In this document: one piece after another, positions 17,497-26,928 of the stretch
Numbering within the stretch: the stretch's first letter is position 1
Layout: every line of letters begins with the position of its first letter
NCBI GenBank assembly: GCA_963776505.1
Contig: CAVZNH010000050.1
Span: 124,001-188,000, forward strand
Origin: JAMXLO01 sp963776505
GTDB taxonomy: Bacteria > Pseudomonadota > Alphaproteobacteria > Acetobacterales > Acetobacteraceae
Length of the DNA: 64,000 nucleotides
Reading direction: 5' to 3'
Notes under the pieces: generated by a model
Database searches by the model: none
What the model was told of the DNA's origin: nothing
What the model saw: the letters and a program-made list of their open reading frames with translations, nothing else
Program-made: the position numbers and the translations under genes

Positions 17497-18644
17497 CCCT
17501 CCCGACGCAGGCCCAGACGCGCGAGCCGCGGCAACACTTCCTGCACGAAGAATGGAATCTCCTTCAGGTAGTCGAGGAACGCAACCGAGGTGCCGGCCAG
17601 CCCCATGATGCTCATCTGTTGCATGTCGGCGACGATGTCGTCGGGTGGGCCGACCAGAGGGAAAGTGCCGGGGTACGCGCCATCATAGCGCTTGCCGGAT
17701 GCGCGCATGAAGCGGTTGACCAGCGGGCGGCGGATCTCGTTGCCGGCCGCATCCTTTACCACCGGTCCGCGCTGGCGCCGATAGTAAGCCTGGCCCTCGG
17801 CGTCAGCCATCTCTTCGGCGAAGTAGTGGTAGAATTCGTCAGCCTCTCGCCTGGTCGGGCGGCACACCACGTGGGACATGGTGTAGATATCGACGCGCCT
17901 GCCATGGCGCGCGACGTGGCGGTTGATATCGGCGAGCAGGGCAGGGGCCTGATCCAGCTCACTCATCGTGGTGAACAGCACATCGGCAGCGAGTGCCGCA
18001 AAGTCGCGGCCTTTCGGCGAGAAGCCGGCCGACATCACCGCGGGCCACGGCCGCTGCACCGATACGGGGTCGGTCTGCAGTCGTTTCAGGTGAAAGAACT
18101 CGCCGTCCCAGTCGAACTCCGGCCCGCCTTCCAGCAGCCGCGACCAAACCTTGAACCACTCCAGCCCGTGCGCGTAGCGGCGGTCCTGGTCGATGGTGAC
18201 ACCGTGCAGGTCGAACTCCTCCTGGTTCCAGCCGCACACGATGTTCAGACCCGCGCGGCCATGCGTGACGTGGTCGATGGTGGCGATGGCCTTGGCGCCG
18301 AATGCCGGCGTGACCAGCGGCACATGCACAGTGGAGAAGATCGCAATGCGTTTCGTCAGCGCACCCAGGGCCGCGCCATGCGTCAGCGTCTCGAACGAGC
18401 GGCCGTAGATATTCGCCTTGCCCTGAAAACCGCGCCACTTCGCCACCGGCAGAATGAATTCGATCCCAGCGTCGTCAGCGATACGCGTCATCGCCACGAT
18501 GTCGTCCCAGTCCGCGCGCCAACGTTCCGGCGCGAGACTCATCGTCAAACCGCCGTCGCAATTTGCACTGAACACGCCGAGCTTGAACGTGTTTGGTCCG
18601 AACAGCGGGTTGTTGGAGCGGGATGGATGCATCGATGGTGCCAT
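17493..18644 (-). CDS. LLM-class flavin monooxygenase (SsuD/RutA-like)
   Basis: 383 aa. Group C luciferase-like FMNH2-dependent monooxygenase. Conserved positions include AKWRGFQGKANIYGRSFE, HVTHGRAGLNIVCGWNQEEF and the long substrate-loop insert after residue 250. Relatives such as alkanesulfonate monooxygenase and pyrimidine oxygenase RutA oxidise small organics; the RAGLNIVCGWN block fits these. The gene heads a probable operon with the small barrel protein and PanE-like reductase (4-base overlap with the first). A flavin reductase is not present nearby. Confidence 0.88.
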   Translation of the reverse strand: MAPSMHPSRSNNPLFGPNTFKLGVFSANCDGGLTMSLAPERWRADWDDIVAMTRIADDAGIEFILPVAKWRGFQGKANIYGRSFETLTHGAALGALTKRIAIFSTVHVPLVTPAFGAKAIATIDHVTHGRAGLNIVCGWNQEEFDLHGVTIDQDRRYAHGLEWFKVWSRLLEGGPEFDWDGEFFHLKRLQTDPVSVQRPWPAVMSAGFSPKGRDFAALAADVLFTTMSELDQAPALLADINRHVARHGRRVDIYTMSHVVCRPTRREADEFYHYFAEEMADAEGQAYYRRQRGPVVKDAAGNEIRRPLVNRFMRASGKRYDGAYPGTFPLVGPPDDIVADMQQMSIMGLAGTSVAFLDYLKEIPFFVQEVLPRLARLGLRREG

Positions 18645-18653
18645 CTTTAGCGT

Positions 18654-19853
18654 TCAGAACAGTTGGATCAATTGCGTCTTGAGATAGGCCGTCTCCGGTA
18701 GATGCGGATGCACCGGATGATCCGGGCCCGCGCCGCCGGTGAACAGAATGCGACCCTGGCGCCGCGCGCGGTGCAGTCCGAAGGCGATCTGCGCGCTCCA
18801 GGCCTCCAGCGGCGCATGATGGCTGCACGACGCGACGAACAGGAAGCCACCCGGTGCCACCAGCGGCGCTGCCAGGCGTGCCATTCGGCCATAGGCGCGC
18901 AACCCCGCCTCTGCGTCCTTTCGTGAGGGCGCGAAGGCCGGTGGGTCGCACACCACGATGTCGAACTGTTCGCCGACAAGCGCTGCCATCGCATCGAACC
19001 CGTCATCGCGCCTGACGTGCACGCGCGCCGCAACGCCGTTCAGTGATGCGGTTGCCGCCGCTTGGGCCAGCGCCGGCGCGCTGCTGTCCACAAGGAGCAC
19101 CTCGCGCGCTCCTGCCTTGGCGCAGCGCAGACCGAATGCGCCGATATGGCAGAACACGTCCAGCACCCGCGCATCCTCCGCCAGCGCAACCACGCGATCG
19201 CGGTTGGGGCGTTGGTCGAAGAACCACCCGGTCTTCTGCCCGCCGAGCGGATCAATCGCGAACCGCACACCGCCCTCGACAACCTCTGCGCGAGCGTCAT
19301 CGCCGGACAACAGGTCGACGTTCTCTGCCAACCCCTCCTGCCGACGTGCCGCCGAGTCATTGCGTGCCACCACCGCTCGCAGCGGCAACAAGCCGGTGAG
19401 CGCCTCCACGATCGACGAGGTCAGCCGATCCATCCCTGCCGTGTTCGCCTGCAGCACCGCAACATCGTCGTAGCGATCGATCACCATGCCAGGCAGCCGA
19501 TCGGCCTCGGCATGCACCAACCGGTGGAAGGGCGTGTCGCAAACACGGCGGCGCAATGCGATCGCCTCGCCAAGCCGCGCACGCAGCCAGTCCACGTCGA
19601 TCGTCGCTGTTGGATCGCGATCCAGCAGCCGCGCCGCGATCAGGCTGCGCGGATTGAACATGAACGTGCCGAATTGAGCGCCGTCGTCGCCCTCAATCCG
19701 GACCAAATCACCCGCCGGCATCTGCCGGTATTCCGGCTTCATGAGAAGCTCGTTGGAGAACACCCAGGGCGAGCCGGCCCGCAGCCTTCGCCCCTGGCCA
19801 GGGTTCAGTCGTAGTGTCGGTCGGTTCAAGCGCTGAGGTCCATCAATCGCCAA
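18654..19853 (-). CDS. Class I SAM-dependent rRNA methyltransferase (RlmI-like, PUA domain)
   Basis: 399 aa. An N-terminal PUA-type domain (residues about 12-85; LNPGQGRRLRAGSPWVFSNE) precedes a Rossmann methyltransferase with GGQKTGWFFDQRPNR and VLDVFCHIGAFGLRCAKAGA as SAM-binding blocks and the NPPxF-like CDPPAFAPSRKD. RlmI methylates C5 of a cytosine in 23S rRNA; assignment to the exact site is by family. The Cys after CSHH (FVASCSHH) is the usual nucleophile position. The annotated start is TTG with a poor ribosome site, so the true start may be slightly downstream. 9 bases upstream of the LLM gene start on the same strand. Confidence 0.87.
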   Translation of the reverse strand: MAIDGPQRLNRPTLRLNPGQGRRLRAGSPWVFSNELLMKPEYRQMPAGDLVRIEGDDGAQFGTFMFNPRSLIAARLLDRDPTATIDVDWLRARLGEAIALRRRVCDTPFHRLVHAEADRLPGMVIDRYDDVAVLQANTAGMDRLTSSIVEALTGLLPLRAVVARNDSAARRQEGLAENVDLLSGDDARAEVVEGGVRFAIDPLGGQKTGWFFDQRPNRDRVVALAEDARVLDVFCHIGAFGLRCAKAGAREVLLVDSSAPALAQAAATASLNGVAARVHVRRDDGFDAMAALVGEQFDIVVCDPPAFAPSRKDAEAGLRAYGRMARLAAPLVAPGGFLFVASCSHHAPLEAWSAQIAFGLHRARRQGRILFTGGAGPDHPVHPHLPETAYLKTQLIQLF

Positions 19854-20014
19854 GGAGTCAGCCTGAGGCTGTCACGGGATGCGACGGCCGTCCGCTACTG
19901 TAGGGCGGGTCCCGGTCGATGCGCCACGTCCCCGCGACACCGGGCAAGGTATGGCCCAAGTTCGCAACGGTCGCGAATAGCCAACTGCATATACGAAAAT
20001 CGGAAGGTCGCGTG

Positions 20015-20275
20015 TTATCTCAGCCAGAACCTTTGGAGTGCTCGGTGCGCTTGGGTCTTGCGGTTCCGGCGCATCAGCACAGTGGCCTGTTTCGCCGCGG
20101 CGCGTTTGGCTTCGAATAAGGCCGCGGTAAGGTCCTCGCGGATGGCATCGCGTCCCAAGGCGTCGAGCGTCCACGATACGGCTTGCTCGATGTCGGGCAT
20201 GCGCAGTTCTTCCGGGCGTGTTTCAAGGACGCGGCGCAGGAGCAGGTTTGCGACGTGGCTGAAATCCGAGGGCAT
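20015..20275 (-). CDS. Hypothetical protein, 86 aa
   Basis: A short helical protein beginning MPSDFSHVANLLLRRVLETR with a basic C-terminus ending HRALQRFWLR. No family is recognised. Codon use is like its neighbours and GGGAAGAAG lies upstream of the ATG, so it is probably real. It stands alone on the minus strand between the methyltransferase and a low-GC gap. Confidence 0.5.
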   Translation of the reverse strand: MPSDFSHVANLLLRRVLETRPEELRMPDIEQAVSWTLDALGRDAIREDLTAALFEAKRAAAKQATVLMRRNRKTQAHRALQRFWLR

Positions 20276-20628
20276 TGACTGGGCTTCTTCCCGCTTGCGC
20301 GGGCGTTTGGCCCAACACCATCCGTTGATACTTGGTAAAGTTCGCGCTATTGACTGAAATCGCGCCAGATTTAAGCTTCTTGTTCTACTTCAGCGTGAGT
20401 GTATTGTGTGTTCGACACTTCTTCGTATTGGAACTTCCTGCCGCACGTGTCGAGGTTGTTGTAAGGGTACTGTTTCAAACGCGCGTGATTTTGCACCCTT
20501 TGGTTGTCTTCGCTGTGGTCCAGTGGGGCAGGCAGAGTCCTTCGTATGAACCTTCTCGCACGCATGATGGTGCACAACCGGCATGACGGAAGATGGCCAC
20601 GCGCTGAGTTGGTCGCCGTCGCGAGGTC
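20276..20628. other. Low-GC intergenic stretch upstream of 20275 and downstream of hemA
   Basis: About 350 bp, visibly richer in A/T than the rest of the window, with TTTAAGCTTCTTGTT near 20372-20386. A minus-strand frame at 20371-20577 could encode 68 aa (MCTIMRARRFIRRTLPAPLD...), but has no clear ribosome site or family resemblance. No RNA gene was recognised. It may hold promoter sequence for the 86-aa gene or be a remnant of transferred DNA. Confidence 0.35.
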
Positions 20629-21831
20629 TCAGGCTGCGGCGCGCCGCGTCGGAAGCAGGATTGCCCGCAGCGCCGCGACCAGCCGATCCATCATCGCATC
20701 GGTGTGCAGTGGCGTCGGGGTAATCCGCAGCCGCTCCTCACCACGCGGGACGGTCGGATAATTGATCGGCGTCGCATACATGCCGAACTCATCCAGCAGT
20801 CGCAGGCTCACCGCGCTGCACAGAGCGGCGTCGCCGATGTGCAAGGGCACGATATGGCTGGACGACGGCAGCACCGGCAGTCCGGCCGCAGCGAGGCGCC
20901 GCTTCAAAGTCTCGGCGCGCTCGAACAGCGCCGTGCGTCGGTCAGAATTGCCGCGTACGTGGCGCACGCTGGCTAGCGCCGCCGCAGCGATCATCGGCGG
21001 AAGCGATGTGGTGAAGATGAATCCAGGCGCACAGGAACGGATGTAGTCAACCACTGACGCATCGCCGGCAATGTAGCCGCCGTGGCAGCCAAAGGCCTTG
21101 GCGAGCGTCCCTTCGATCACGTCGATCCGTGCCGCCACGCCATCACGCTCCGACACGCCTCCGCCGGACGGACCGTACATGCCGACCGCATGCACCTCGT
21201 CGAGATAGGTCATCGCGCCATAACGCGCGGCGAGGTCGCAGATCGCTGCAATCGGCGCGATGTCGGCGTCCATGGAATATACCGATTCGAATGCGATCAG
21301 TTTCGGCGCCGTCGGGGACGCCGCGCGCAGCAGGTCCTCAAGATGCGCCAGGTCGTTATGGCGGAAGATATGGCAGGTTGCCCTCGATCCCTTGATGCCG
21401 GCGATCATCGAGGCGTGGTTGCGCGCATCGGAGAATACCTGCCAGTCCGGCAGCGAGTTCAGAACGGTGGACAGCGCCGCCTGATTGGACACGAAGCCCG
21501 AAGTGAACAGCAGCGCCGCCGCCTTGCCATGAAGATCAGCCAGCTCCTTCTCCAGCGCGTCATGTGCCGGGCTGGTGCCGCTGATGTTGCGCGTTCCGCC
21601 CGCACCGGCCCCCATTTCGCGCGCGGCTGCACAGGCGGTCTCGATCACCACTGGATGGCCGCCCATCCCCAGATAGTCGTTCGACGACCAGACCAGGACC
21701 TCGCTGCCGTCGGGTCGGCGGTACAGCGGAAACCGCTCCGCCTGCTTGTGCAGCGGCGTGAAGCGGCGATAGCGGCCTTGCGCCTCGATGTCGGCCAGAG
21801 CCTCATGGCAGTGAGCTTCGAACGGATGCAT
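20629..21831 (-). CDS. hemA: 5-aminolevulinate synthase
   Basis: 400 aa. Condenses glycine with succinyl-CoA to give 5-aminolevulinate and CO2, the first step of haem and tetrapyrrole synthesis in alphaproteobacteria. It is a fold-type I PLP enzyme: Lys245 in GTLAKAFGCHGG binds PLP, Asp211 and His214 (YLDEVHAVGMYG) contact the cofactor, and WSSNDYLGMG and GAGAGGTRNISGT are family-specific. Full length. No other haem gene is adjacent. Confidence 0.95.
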   Translation of the reverse strand: MHPFEAHCHEALADIEAQGRYRRFTPLHKQAERFPLYRRPDGSEVLVWSSNDYLGMGGHPVVIETACAAAREMGAGAGGTRNISGTSPAHDALEKELADLHGKAAALLFTSGFVSNQAALSTVLNSLPDWQVFSDARNHASMIAGIKGSRATCHIFRHNDLAHLEDLLRAASPTAPKLIAFESVYSMDADIAPIAAICDLAARYGAMTYLDEVHAVGMYGPSGGGVSERDGVAARIDVIEGTLAKAFGCHGGYIAGDASVVDYIRSCAPGFIFTTSLPPMIAAAALASVRHVRGNSDRRTALFERAETLKRRLAAAGLPVLPSSSHIVPLHIGDAALCSAVSLRLLDEFGMYATPINYPTVPRGEERLRITPTPLHTDAMMDRLVAALRAILLPTRRAAA

Positions 21832-21926
21832 CTCTACGCCTGATCTCCCGACGCGTGGTTTTCAGTCTATCGGCCGCAACCGCTGCTTCCCATCCGTATA
21901 AACCCGGACACAAGGTGAAAAATCCT

Positions 21927-22331
21927 TCACCGTACGTAAACCCGCACTTCTTGCGGGCTACCGGCCGGTTCCGCGCTCAACCCCAGATGGATGCGGCTGT
22001 CAGGCACGCCCTGCGCCATGATATCGCGCATCACGTCCGTTGCCCGCCGCTGCGCCACTGCCGCATCGGCACCGGCCGGCAGAGTTGCGCTCACATCGTA
22101 TTCCACCCCAGGTGCGCGCGTCTCGGCTTCCCGGACCGCATAGCGCAACAGGTCCTGGTAGTTCGGGCTCGGTTCCGCATAGTCAATGGTGATCAAGGCG
22201 GTGCGGGTGTCGGCTTTCGGTCCGGCTGGCTTGGCTGCCTTTGCCTCAGGCGAGGGCGCGAAGGTCGTCTGGTCGACCAGCTTGCACCCGGCGAGTGCCA
22301 GGCCCGCCGTCAACAAACACATCGCTCGCAT
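21927..22331 (-). CDS. Putative lipoprotein, 134 aa
   Basis: The first 16 residues MRAMCLLTAGLALAGC form a lipoprotein signal with lipobox LAGC, so Cys16 should be lipidated. The remainder (ALITIDYAEPSPNYQDLLRYAV, VAQRRATDVMRDIMAQGV) has an OmpA-like or secretin-accessory feel with alternating helices, but I cannot name the family. The ATG at 22331 is selected because it gives the lipoprotein signal. It is upstream of hemA on the same strand (95 bp) and divergent from the amidohydrolase at 22429. Cell-envelope location. Confidence 0.65.
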   Translation of the reverse strand: MRAMCLLTAGLALAGCKLVDQTTFAPSPEAKAAKPAGPKADTRTALITIDYAEPSPNYQDLLRYAVREAETRAPGVEYDVSATLPAGADAAVAQRRATDVMRDIMAQGVPDSRIHLGLSAEPAGSPQEVRVYVR

Positions 22332-22428
22332 ACCGCCCACTATACCGCCCCCTGGGCCCATCGCCTGCTCTCTTGCAGCTAGCCGTCCGGCGGGCAAGAT
22401 GCGCCAGCCGCACGTAAGGATGCCCCAC

Positions 22429-23677
22429 ATGACCGCCCAGACCAATCAGCGCATCGACGGCAAGCGACTGTGGGACAGCTTGATGTCGATGGCGGAGATC
22501 GGTGCGACGCCCAAGGGGGGCGTCCGGCGGCTGACCCTGACCGAAGTGGATCGCCGCGGCCGTGACAGGTTCCGCGCCGAGTGCGAGGCGGCCGGGCTGA
22601 CGGTGCGGGTCGATGCGATCGGCAACATGTTCGCCCGCCGCCCCGGCCGCGATCCGAACCGGCTGCCGGTGCTGTTCGGCAGCCATCTCGACAGCCAGCC
22701 GTCAGGCGGGAAATTCGATGGCGCTCTCGGCGTGCTTGCCGGCCTCGAGGTCATGCACACGCTGAACGATCTTGCGCTCACCACCGAGGCACCGCTCGAG
22801 CTGGTGAACTGGACCGACGAGGAGGGCAGCCGTTTCGGGCATTCGTTGATGGGATCCGGCGTGTGGTCCGGCGTGTTCTCGCTCGACAAGGCCTATGCGC
22901 TGTCCGATGTGGAAGGCGTAACCGTGGGGACCGCGCTCGACGGCATTGGCTATCGCGGGCCTGCGCCGGCTGCGGCGTTTCCCGCGGACGCCTACTTCGA
23001 ACTGCATATCGAGCAGGGTCCGATCCTGGAGCGCGAGACAAAACAGATCGGCATCGTCACCGGCGCGCAGGCGATGGTCTGGTACGATGCGGTCGCAACC
23101 GGCCAGGATCTCCCACGCCGGTACCACACCGCCCTCGGCACGCAAGGATGCGCTGGTCTGCGCGGCGCGGATCATCGATCTGGTCGATCGCATGATGCGT
23201 GCGCGGGGCGAAGACGGCCGCGGCACTGTCGGTCAGCTTCTGGTCTCACCGAACAGCCGCAACGTGGTGCCTGGCGAGGTGCGGTTCTCCGTGGAATTCC
23301 GTCACCCGTCCGGTGCTGAAGTGGACCGTCTCGACGCGCAGTTCCCGCGTGAGGCGGGCTTCATCGCGCGCAACTGCGGGGTGCAACTGGAGCTGACGCA
23401 GTTGTTCAAGATCGCGGCGCAGCCATTCGATCCTGCCTGCGTGGAACTGGTCAGGCAGGGCGCGGCGAAACTCGGCTACGGCGCACGCGAGATCGTCTCC
23501 GGCGCCGGACACGACGCTGTATACGTGGCGCGCCACGTGCCGACCGCGATGATATTCACGCCATGCAAGGATGGGCTCTCGCACAACGAGGCGGAAAGCA
23601 TCGAGCCCGAGGAAGCGGAGGCCGGAGCACAGGTATTATTCGAGGCGGTCCTGGCGCGGGCAAACAGGATGGCGTAA
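22429..23677 (+). pseudogene. Zn-dependent N-carbamoyl-amino acid/allantoate amidohydrolase (HyuC-like), frame-disrupted
   Basis: Two frames join at about 23110, where dropping one C restores the family block (TGQDSHAGTTP). The joined protein is about 415 aa, normal for M20 hydantoin-utilisation C enzymes that hydrolyse N-carbamoyl-amino acids or allantoate. Metal-binding residues are visible: His in FGSHLDSQP, Asp in GKFDGALG, Glu pair in WTDEEGSRF, His in HIEQGP, and SGAGHDA with LSHNEAE at the end. ATG at 22429 has TAAGGA at 22415-22420. Whether it is active depends on whether the extra base is real. Confidence 0.8.
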
Positions 23678-23776
23678 CGACTGAGCCGTCGACGCTGGCG
23701 CGATCGTGATCGGCGGCCGCGGGATTGCCGCCGAAAGCCACGGCCCTTATAGCCCCTGGCAGGCCGAGGAGACGCC

Positions 23777-25813
23777 ATGGCTGGACCTGATGCGCCCGTA
23801 ATCGACAACCCGGTGCTCGCGTACCAGGCGGAAATCCTGGCCCGAGCACCGACCCAGGCCTGGCAGATGGCCAACGCCATCCGTGCACTGGCGATCGATG
23901 CGGTCGAGGCAGCCAAGTCGGGCCACCCAGGTATGCCGATGGGCATGGCGGATGTGGCGACCGCACTCTGGAGCCGCTTCCACAAGTTCGATGCGGCGGA
24001 CCCGCGCTGGCCGGATCGCGACCGGTTCGTGCTCTCCGCCGGCCATGGCTCAATGCTTTTGTACGCGCTGCTCTATCTCACCGGCCATGACGGCATGGGT
24101 GTTGAGGCGATCAGGCACTTTCGCCAGCTTCACTCGCCCGCGGCCGGCCACCCGGAATACGGCGAGCATCCGGCGATCGAGACCACGACCGGCCCGCTTG
24201 GCCAAGGTTTTGCAACCGCAGTCGGCATGGCGTTGGCCGAACGGATGCTGGCGGCTCGGTTCGGCCGCTCGCTGGTGGATCATCGCACCTGGGTGATCGC
24301 CTCGGACGGCGACATGATGGAGGGCATCAGCCACGAGGCGGCCGCCATCGCGGGTCATCTCTGCCTGTCCAAACTCACCGTCATGTTTGACGACAATCAC
24401 ATCTCGATCGACGGCGATACCGCGCTGGCATACTCGGACGATGTGCTGAAACGCTTCACGGCCTATGGCTGGGCAGCGCGGCGGATCGATGGCCATGACC
24501 CGCAGCAGATCAATGCGGCGCTATCGTTCGCGATGCGATCGAAGAAGCCGACCCTGATAGCGTGCCGCACCATCATTGGCCTTGGTGCTCCGACCAAGGC
24601 AGGCACCGCCGCGACCCATGGTTCGCCGCTCGGTGGCCAGGAAGCGGCGGCAGCGAAGGCCGCTCTTGGCTGGCACGAACCGCCCTTCACCGTGCCGGAC
24701 GAACTGTTGGAGCGGTGGCGCGCCGTCGGCAGCCGAGGCGCCGGCGCCCGTCGCGCATGGCTGAAGCGCCTTGCACACAACAATATGCGCCCGGAATTCG
24801 AGCGGGTGATGGCGGGCAAGTTACCGGACAACTGGCACGAGACGGTCGCCGCGTTGAAGCAGGAAATCGCCGATACCAAACCGAAGATGGCCACGCGCCA
24901 GTCCAGCCAAAAGGTGCTGGAGGCGCTCGTGCCGGCAACGCCCGAACTGGTCGGCGGCTCGGCTGATCTGACCGGCTCCAATCTGACTTTTGTGAAGTCC
25001 ATGGGCACGGTGAATGCCGGCAACTTTTCCGGCCGTTATGTTCACTATGGTGTGCGCGAACATGGCATGTGCGCGGCCGCGAATGGCATCGCGCTGCACG
25101 GCGGCTTGATTCCCTACACCGGCACGTTCTTCGTCTTCACCGACTATATGCGCCCCGCGATTCGCATCGGTGCCATCGCGCGCGCCCATGTCATTCATGT
25201 GCTTACGCATGATTCCATCGGCCTCGGCGAGGACGGGCCGACGCATCAGCCGATCGAGCACCTCGCCGGTCTGCGAGCCATGCCGCACCTTCACGTCTAT
25301 CGCCCGGCGGATGCGATGGAGGTGGCTGAGTGCTGGGAACTGGCGATCCGCCGCAATGACGGCCCCAGCCTATTGGTGCTGACCCGCCAGGCTCTGCCGA
25401 CGATGCGCGCCGACACGACCGAAAACCGCTGCGCCCGTGGTGGCTACGTGCTGGCGGAGGCCGAAGGGCCTCGTGCCGCGACGCTGGTCGCCACCGGGTC
25501 CGAGGTATCGATTGCCATGGACGCGCGCGCCGGTCTGGCCGCCGACGGGGTCGCCACGGCCGTGGTGTCGCTCCCCTGCTGGGAGTTGTTCTCGCAACAG
25601 GATGAAGCGTATCGTGCTGAGGTGCTGGGGACCGCACCGCGGGTCGGCGTCGAGGCCGCCGGTGGGTTCGGCTGGGAGCGCTGGCTTGGCAATGAGGGCA
25701 TTTTCATCGGTATGACCGACTTCGGAGCCTCGGCACCTTATGAGGATCTTTACAAACACTTCGGTATCACCCGCGACGCTATCGTCGCCGCGGTCCACAA
25801 GCGGCTCGGCTGA
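23777..25813 (+). CDS. tkt: Transketolase
   Basis: 678 aa. Moves two-carbon units between sugar phosphates in the pentose phosphate and Calvin-type pathways using thiamine diphosphate and Mg2+. The TPP motif is ASDGDMMEG...DDNHISIDG; KSGHPGMPMGMA and the C-terminal HDSIGLGEDGPTHQPIEHL are invariant family blocks. Full length. It is first in a tkt-gap-pgk run on the plus strand, the usual alphaproteobacterial order, with 30 and 71 bp gaps. ATG follows GAGGAGA. Confidence 0.96.
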   Translation: MAGPDAPVIDNPVLAYQAEILARAPTQAWQMANAIRALAIDAVEAAKSGHPGMPMGMADVATALWSRFHKFDAADPRWPDRDRFVLSAGHGSMLLYALLYLTGHDGMGVEAIRHFRQLHSPAAGHPEYGEHPAIETTTGPLGQGFATAVGMALAERMLAARFGRSLVDHRTWVIASDGDMMEGISHEAAAIAGHLCLSKLTVMFDDNHISIDGDTALAYSDDVLKRFTAYGWAARRIDGHDPQQINAALSFAMRSKKPTLIACRTIIGLGAPTKAGTAATHGSPLGGQEAAAAKAALGWHEPPFTVPDELLERWRAVGSRGAGARRAWLKRLAHNNMRPEFERVMAGKLPDNWHETVAALKQEIADTKPKMATRQSSQKVLEALVPATPELVGGSADLTGSNLTFVKSMGTVNAGNFSGRYVHYGVREHGMCAAANGIALHGGLIPYTGTFFVFTDYMRPAIRIGAIARAHVIHVLTHDSIGLGEDGPTHQPIEHLAGLRAMPHLHVYRPADAMEVAECWELAIRRNDGPSLLVLTRQALPTMRADTTENRCARGGYVLAEAEGPRAATLVATGSEVSIAMDARAGLAADGVATAVVSLPCWELFSQQDEAYRAEVLGTAPRVGVEAAGGFGWERWLGNEGIFIGMTDFGASAPYEDLYKHFGITRDAIVAAVHKRLG

Positions 25814-25843
25814 GGGGCTGAACCATAGAGAAGGAATGCAACC

Positions 25844-26857
25844 ATGCCCGTGAAGGTCGCCATCAACGGATTCGGACGGATCGGCCGCCTGGTGCTGCGC
25901 GCGATGATCGAGAGCGGTCGCGACGACCTTGTACCGGTCGCGATCAATGATCTCGGCAGCACCGAGGCGAACGCGCACCTGTTCCACTACGATAGTGTGC
26001 ATGGCCGTTTCCCCGGCCAGCTCGAAGTATCGGGCGACACGATCACCATTCGCTATGGCGGCCGGACCTGGGGGCCAATCAAGGTGTCGGCTGAACGCGA
26101 TCCGACCAAGGTGCCGTACGCGGGCGTCGACGTCGCGATGGAGTGCACTGGCATATTCACCAGCAAGGAGAAGGCGTCCGCGCTGATCACTGCCGGCGCG
26201 CGCAAGGTGCTGATCTCGGCGCCAGGCGACCATGTGGACGCGACCATCGTTTATGGTGTGAACCATAAGTCGATCACCAAGGACATGACGGTGATCTCCA
26301 ACGCGTCGTGCACGACGAACTGCCTGGCACCGATGGCCAAGGTGCTGCATGACAGCTTCGTCATCGAGCGCGGCTACATGGTGACCATCCACGCCTACAC
26401 CGGTGATCAGAACACCGTCGATACGCTGCACAAGGATCTGCATCGTGCGCGTGCGGCGGCGGTCTCGGCGATTCCGACCTCCACCGGTGCTGCACGCGCG
26501 GTCGGGCTGGTGATGCCGGAGCTGAAGGGCAAGCTGGACGGCACGGCGATCCGCATTCCGACACCGAATGTGTCGCTGGTGTCGTTGGATGTGAACCTGA
26601 AGAAGTCGGCGACCAAGGACCAGGTCAATGCGGCGATGCTGGATGCGTCGAAAGGCGCGTTGCGGGGCATTCTCGACTACAACACCGAGCCGCTGGTCAG
26701 CGTCGATTTCAATCACAGCCCGGCGTCCTGCACATTCGATGCGACACAGACCGCGGTCGTGGATGGTGCGCTGGTTCGCGTGATGGGCTGGTACGACAAC
26801 GAGTGGGGCTTCTCGAACCGCATGTCCGACACGGCGGCGCTGTTCGGCAGTCTGTAA
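25844..26857 (+). CDS. gap: Glyceraldehyde-3-phosphate dehydrogenase, type I
   Basis: 337 aa. NAD-binding GFGRIGR at residues 9-15; the Asp in AINDLGS favours NAD over NADP. Cys156 in SNASCTTNC is the catalytic thiol. Interconverts glyceraldehyde-3-phosphate and 1,3-bisphosphoglycerate. Between tkt and pgk, so it belongs to the same central-carbon operon. Confidence 0.97.
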   Translation: MPVKVAINGFGRIGRLVLRAMIESGRDDLVPVAINDLGSTEANAHLFHYDSVHGRFPGQLEVSGDTITIRYGGRTWGPIKVSAERDPTKVPYAGVDVAMECTGIFTSKEKASALITAGARKVLISAPGDHVDATIVYGVNHKSITKDMTVISNASCTTNCLAPMAKVLHDSFVIERGYMVTIHAYTGDQNTVDTLHKDLHRARAAAVSAIPTSTGAARAVGLVMPELKGKLDGTAIRIPTPNVSLVSLDVNLKKSATKDQVNAAMLDASKGALRGILDYNTEPLVSVDFNHSPASCTFDATQTAVVDGALVRVMGWYDNEWGFSNRMSDTAALFGSL

Positions 26858-26869
26858 CGCCCTGATCCT

Positions 26870-26891
26870 CCCCCTCCCTTGCGGGAGGGGG
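26870..26891. repeat. CCCCTCCC/GGGAGGGG palindromic repeat, copy 2
   Basis: CCCCCTCCC (26870-26878) pairs with GGGAGGGGG (26883-26891) round a TTGC loop, in the gap between gap and pgk. A second GGGAGGGG follows at 26898. Similar to the elements at 14411, 39786 and 57779. As a strong hairpin it could lower pgk expression relative to gap or stabilise the upstream message. Confidence 0.65.
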
Positions 26892-26928
26892 TCAGCGGGA
26901 GGGGAAACCGTACGTCGGAGACAACTCA

